Shown here one piece after another: positions 6,492-8,485 of a stretch of DNA of 8,485 nt; the stretch's first letter is position 1; every line of letters begins with the position of its first letter. The stretch lies in contig CAMWKN010000041.1 of NCBI GenBank assembly GCA_947174825.1, forward strand, positions 1 through 8,485, given 5' to 3'. Both the position numbers and the translations under genes were made by a program. The notes beneath the pieces are model-generated. The model was not told the origin of the DNA, did no database searches, and saw nothing but the letters and a program-made list of their open reading frames with translations. Source of the DNA: an uncultured Clostridium sp. (lineage in GTDB: Bacteria; Bacillota_A; Clostridia; Lachnospirales; Lachnospiraceae).

Positions 6492-7096
6492 GATTTTATA
6501 TAGCGGACTGCCATTTTGGGCATGATGAAATCCGCAAACTGGATGGCAGGGAGTTTTCGACCGTGGAGGAAATGGATGCTGTGATGTTACAGCGGTGGAA
6601 TGAGACGGTCAGACCCAGGGATGAAGTGGTTATTCTGGGAGACCTGTGTATGGGAAAGGGAGAACGGGTTAACGAACTTCTGGCTCAGTTGCATGGCATC
6701 AAATATCTGGTAAGTGGCAATCATGATCGATTGTTTTTGCGGGATAAGGCATTTCGCCCGGAGCAGTTTGTCTGGATCAAGCCTTATGCAGAACTGCATG
6801 ACAATAGACGGAAAGTAGTATTGTGCCATTATCCCATTATTTGTTACAATGGACAATACCATGGAGATTCCACTTATATGTTATATGGTCATGTCCATGC
6901 CACACCGGATTATGACAATGTCAAAAGATTTCAGCGGGAGTCAACAGAATTACAGTACCAGCCGAAAGTACGGGGCGGGGGGCTGGGGGAACCCAGATCC
7001 CTCGCCTGTAATCTGATTAATTGTTTTACCATGTTTTCGGATTACCGTCCGCTGACACTAGACCAGTGGATTGCCAGACAGCAGAATCTGTGCTAA
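6488..7096 (+). CDS. Calcineurin-like metallophosphoesterase
   Basis: A 202-residue cytosolic protein with the complete metallophosphoesterase metal set: Asp7 and His9 in ADCHFGH, GDL (51-53, Asp52), GNHD (77-80), His114 in CHYP, and GHVH (134-137, His135 and His137). Such enzymes bind two metal ions and hydrolyse phosphomono- or diesters. The substrate cannot be inferred, and it is not a recognised named enzyme. The chosen ATG (6488) overlaps the galE stop as ATGA and has AAAGGG at 6473-6478, 9 bases upstream. The frame is open 11 codons further upstream inside galE, but that ATG has no ribosome site and the family begins directly at the strand leading to DxH. Translational coupling to galE is likely. 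The C-terminal [20 protein letters not shown] resembles the end of related phosphoesterases. A run of G-rich codons at 6972-6989 encodes a Gly-rich loop (163-167). Confidence 0.9.
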   Translation: MRFYIADCHFGHDEIRKLDGREFSTVEEMDAVMLQRWNETVRPRDEVVILGDLCMGKGERVNELLAQLHGIKYLVSGNHDRLFLRDKAFRPEQFVWIKPYAELHDNRRKVVLCHYPIICYNGQYHGDSTYMLYGHVHATPDYDNVKRFQRESTELQYQPKVRGGGLGEPRSLACNLINCFTMFSDYRPLTLDQWIARQQNLC

Positions 7097-7131
7097 GATA
7101 TGATTTTGGAAATAGATGTTTTACGATGAGA

Positions 7132-7149
7132 GCCACTTTGTGGCAGTGG
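7132..7149 (+). promoter_or_regulatory. Alternative small hairpins before the malic enzyme gene
   Basis: Two mutually exclusive short stems overlap here: GCCAC-TTT-GTGGC (7132-7144), and CCACT (7133-7137) pairing with AGTGG (7145-7149). They end just before the ribosome site GGAGG (7153-7157). The stems are only 5 base pairs, so a regulatory role is speculative. No clear promoter was found in the 66-base gap. Confidence 0.2.
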
Positions 7150-7162
7150 AATGGAGGACAAA

Positions 7163-8311
7163 ATGACAAACGCAGAAAAAGCGATTCAATTACATCAGGA
7201 ATGGAAAGGAAAACTGGACACCACTCCTAAGTGTCAAGTGAAATCCAGAGAAGATCTGGCATTGGCATATACACCAGGTGTTGCAGAACCGTGTAAAATC
7301 ATAGCAGAGGATAAAGAGGCTGCTTATCAATATACGATTAAATCTAATACCGTAGCGGTGGTATCCGATGGTAGTGCGGTGCTGGGACTGGGAAATATCG
7401 GACCAGAGGCTGCTATGCCGGTTATGGAAGGCAAGGCAGTGTTGTTCAAAGAATTTGGCGGCGTAAATGCCTTTCCGATCTGCTTGGACACGCAGGATAC
7501 CGAGGAGATCATACAGACAGTAATCAATATTGCACCAGCTTTTGGCGGCATTAATCTGGAAGATATCTCTGCGCCCCGTTGTTTTGAAATTGAATCCCGT
7601 TTGAAGGAAGTACTGGACATTCCGGTTTTCCACGATGATCAGCATGGAACGGCGATTGTGGTACTGGCAGGTACCATCAATGCCCTGAAAGTGGTTGGCA
7701 AGAAAAAGGAAGACTGCAAGGTGGTTATGAACGGCGCAGGTGCGGCAGGTGTTGCTATTGCGAAACTTCTGCTTCGTTATGGCTTCAAAGATATCATCAT
7801 GTGTAATTCCAAAGGAATTATGTCAAAAGAGTCTGATCGATTAAACTGGATGCAGAAAGAGATGTTGGAAGTGACCAATCTGGGCGGAATGAGTGGAACA
7901 TTGGCGGATGCCATGAAAGGTGCAGACATTTTTGTGGGCGTATCCGCACCGAATACCGTAACACCGGAGATGGTGGCGTCTATGAATCGAGATGCGATCC
8001 TATTTGCTATGTCCAACCCGGTACCGGAGATTATGCCAGATCTGGCAAAGGAAGCAGGCGCCAAGGTGGTGGGTACCGGACGGTCAGATTTTCCGAACCA
8101 GATCAACAATGTGGTGGCTTTTCCAAGAATTTTCAAGGGAGCTTTAGAGGGACGTGCCAAACAGATTACAGAGGACATGAAACTGGCGGCAGCGCTGGCA
8201 CTGGCAGGATTGGTGTCTGATGAGGAGTTGGATGCAGACCATATTATGCCAGAGGCATTTGATCCAAGGGCGGCAGAAGCAGTGGCAGAAGCGGTAAAAT
8301 CCCACATATAA
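7163..8311 (+). CDS. Malic enzyme (short bacterial form, oxaloacetate-decarboxylating)
   Basis: Oxidatively decarboxylates L-malate to pyruvate and CO2 with NAD(P), needing Mg2+ or Mn2+; cytosolic. At 382 residues it is the short form, without the phosphotransacetylase-like domain of E. coli MaeB. Visible sites: Tyr36 in AYTPGVAEPC, SDGSAVLGLGNIGP (68-81), EGKAVLFK (89-96, Lys91), NLEDISAP (131-138, Glu133 and Asp134), FHDDQHGTA (156-164, Asp158), the dinucleotide loop NGAGAAG (190-196), SNPVPEI (284-290) and SDFPNQINNVVAFP (308-321). The residue at the end of the second Rossmann strand, usually Asp in NAD enzymes, is Asn215 (MCNSKG), so cofactor preference is uncertain. The start is ATG 7163, 5 bases after GGAGG (7153-7157). 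An in-frame ATG at 7151 overlaps that site and is less likely. Gene neighbours suggest co-transcription with pyk-galE-phosphoesterase, with a shared pyruvate theme. Confidence 0.95.
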   Translation: MTNAEKAIQLHQEWKGKLDTTPKCQVKSREDLALAYTPGVAEPCKIIAEDKEAAYQYTIKSNTVAVVSDGSAVLGLGNIGPEAAMPVMEGKAVLFKEFGGVNAFPICLDTQDTEEIIQTVINIAPAFGGINLEDISAPRCFEIESRLKEVLDIPVFHDDQHGTAIVVLAGTINALKVVGKKKEDCKVVMNGAGAAGVAIAKLLLRYGFKDIIMCNSKGIMSKESDRLNWMQKEMLEVTNLGGMSGTLADAMKGADIFVGVSAPNTVTPEMVASMNRDAILFAMSNPVPEIMPDLAKEAGAKVVGTGRSDFPNQINNVVAFPRIFKGALEGRAKQITEDMKLAAALALAGLVSDEELDADHIMPEAFDPRAAEAVAEAVKSHI

Positions 8312-8317
8312 GTCGAG

Positions 8318-8357
8318 AAAATGCAAAATATAACAGCATAGAAGCTATGGCATTTTT
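8318..8357 (+). terminator. Weak candidate terminator after malic enzyme gene
   Basis: CATAG-AAG-CTATG (8337-8349) forms a perfect 5-bp stem. It is extended by AAAATGC (8318-8324) pairing with GCATTTT (8350-8356) across a 12-base left-hand bulge, and ends in a run of five T (8353-8357). The stem is A/T-rich and interrupted, so termination strength is doubtful. Position right after the stop codon favours the reading. Confidence 0.35.
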
Positions 8358-8411
8358 AATGGCTTGTTAGTGACGGTGAAGCCTATATGTTTGCAAAACA
8401 GGGGGAAAATC

Positions 8412-8485
8412 ATGCAGCCGGAAGTAGTCAAATTATATAAATTAATTGTACTATTTTTTCTGGAGAAAACCGGACAGGAGACCAG
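8412..8485 (+). CDS. N-terminal fragment of an unidentified protein
   Basis: An ATG at 8412 follows AGGGGG (8400-8405) by 6 bases and opens a frame that runs off the window, giving 24 residues that begin MQPEVVKLYKLIVLFFLEKT. The LYKLIVL pattern recalls the first helix of DUF4364-type winged-helix proteins common in Clostridia. That is memory of a short motif and too little to assign a family. A possible promoter, TTGTTA (8364-8369) with TATGTT (8386-8391) at 16 bases, lies upstream. Confidence 0.55.
   Translation, partial: MQPEVVKLYKLIVLFFLEKTGQET

Noticed and set aside
7151..7162. Earlier ATG for malic enzyme
   Set aside because: This ATG overlaps the GGAGG that serves the ATG at 7163 and has no good ribosome site of its own.
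7777..8307. Minus-strand open frame of about 176 codons inside the malic enzyme gene
   Set aside because: It lies wholly antisense to a gene with full catalytic motifs, and its Ser/Ala/Ile-rich translation is what complementing GC-biased codons produces.

Overview
The window looks like chromosomal DNA of a Gram-positive anaerobe of the Clostridia, most likely a Lachnospiraceae-type gut bacterium. This is inference: the base composition is moderate, ribosome binding sites are strong (AGGAGG or close), genes are densely packed, and the gene set is typical of that group (M20C dipeptidase, MsmX/UgpC-like ABC ATPase, short malic enzyme, pyruvate kinase without the extra C-terminal domain). I see no rRNA, tRNA, CRISPR array, insertion sequence, phage or plasmid gene.

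Layout. Positions 1-441 hold the C-terminal end of an aminoacyl-histidine dipeptidase (pepD). After a 210-base gap with two candidate promoters, positions 652-2916 carry a two-gene unit: a MalK/MsmX-type ABC ATPase, then a soluble TPR protein. No permease or solute-binding protein is present. The TPR gene runs tail-to-tail into a CorA-type metal transporter on the minus strand, and their stop codons overlap. corA and pyruvate kinase (pyk) diverge from a shared intergenic region of about 150 bases. Four plus-strand genes then follow: pyk, galE, a small metallophosphoesterase whose start overlaps the galE stop (ATGA), and a short malic enzyme. The window ends 24 codons into another gene.

How the genes fit together. 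Pyruvate kinase and malic enzyme both make pyruvate, from PEP and malate respectively. GalE links UDP-glucose to UDP-galactose, and possibly UDP-GlcNAc to UDP-GalNAc. The metallophosphoesterase is probably translationally coupled to galE; its substrate is unknown. CorA would supply Mg2+, which pyruvate kinase needs, but that link is only adjacency.

The most unusual item is the ABC ATPase. Its Walker A, Q-loop, Walker B and TOBE domain are intact. The signature motif reads VSVEQ instead of LSGGQ, and the switch histidine is Arg. A 13-residue tandem repeat sits in a charged linker inside its C-terminal region. With the TPR partner and no permease, this suggests a non-canonical, possibly hydrolysis-impaired or regulatory ATPase. 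I do not see a wholly new multi-gene system; most of the window is ordinary core metabolism.
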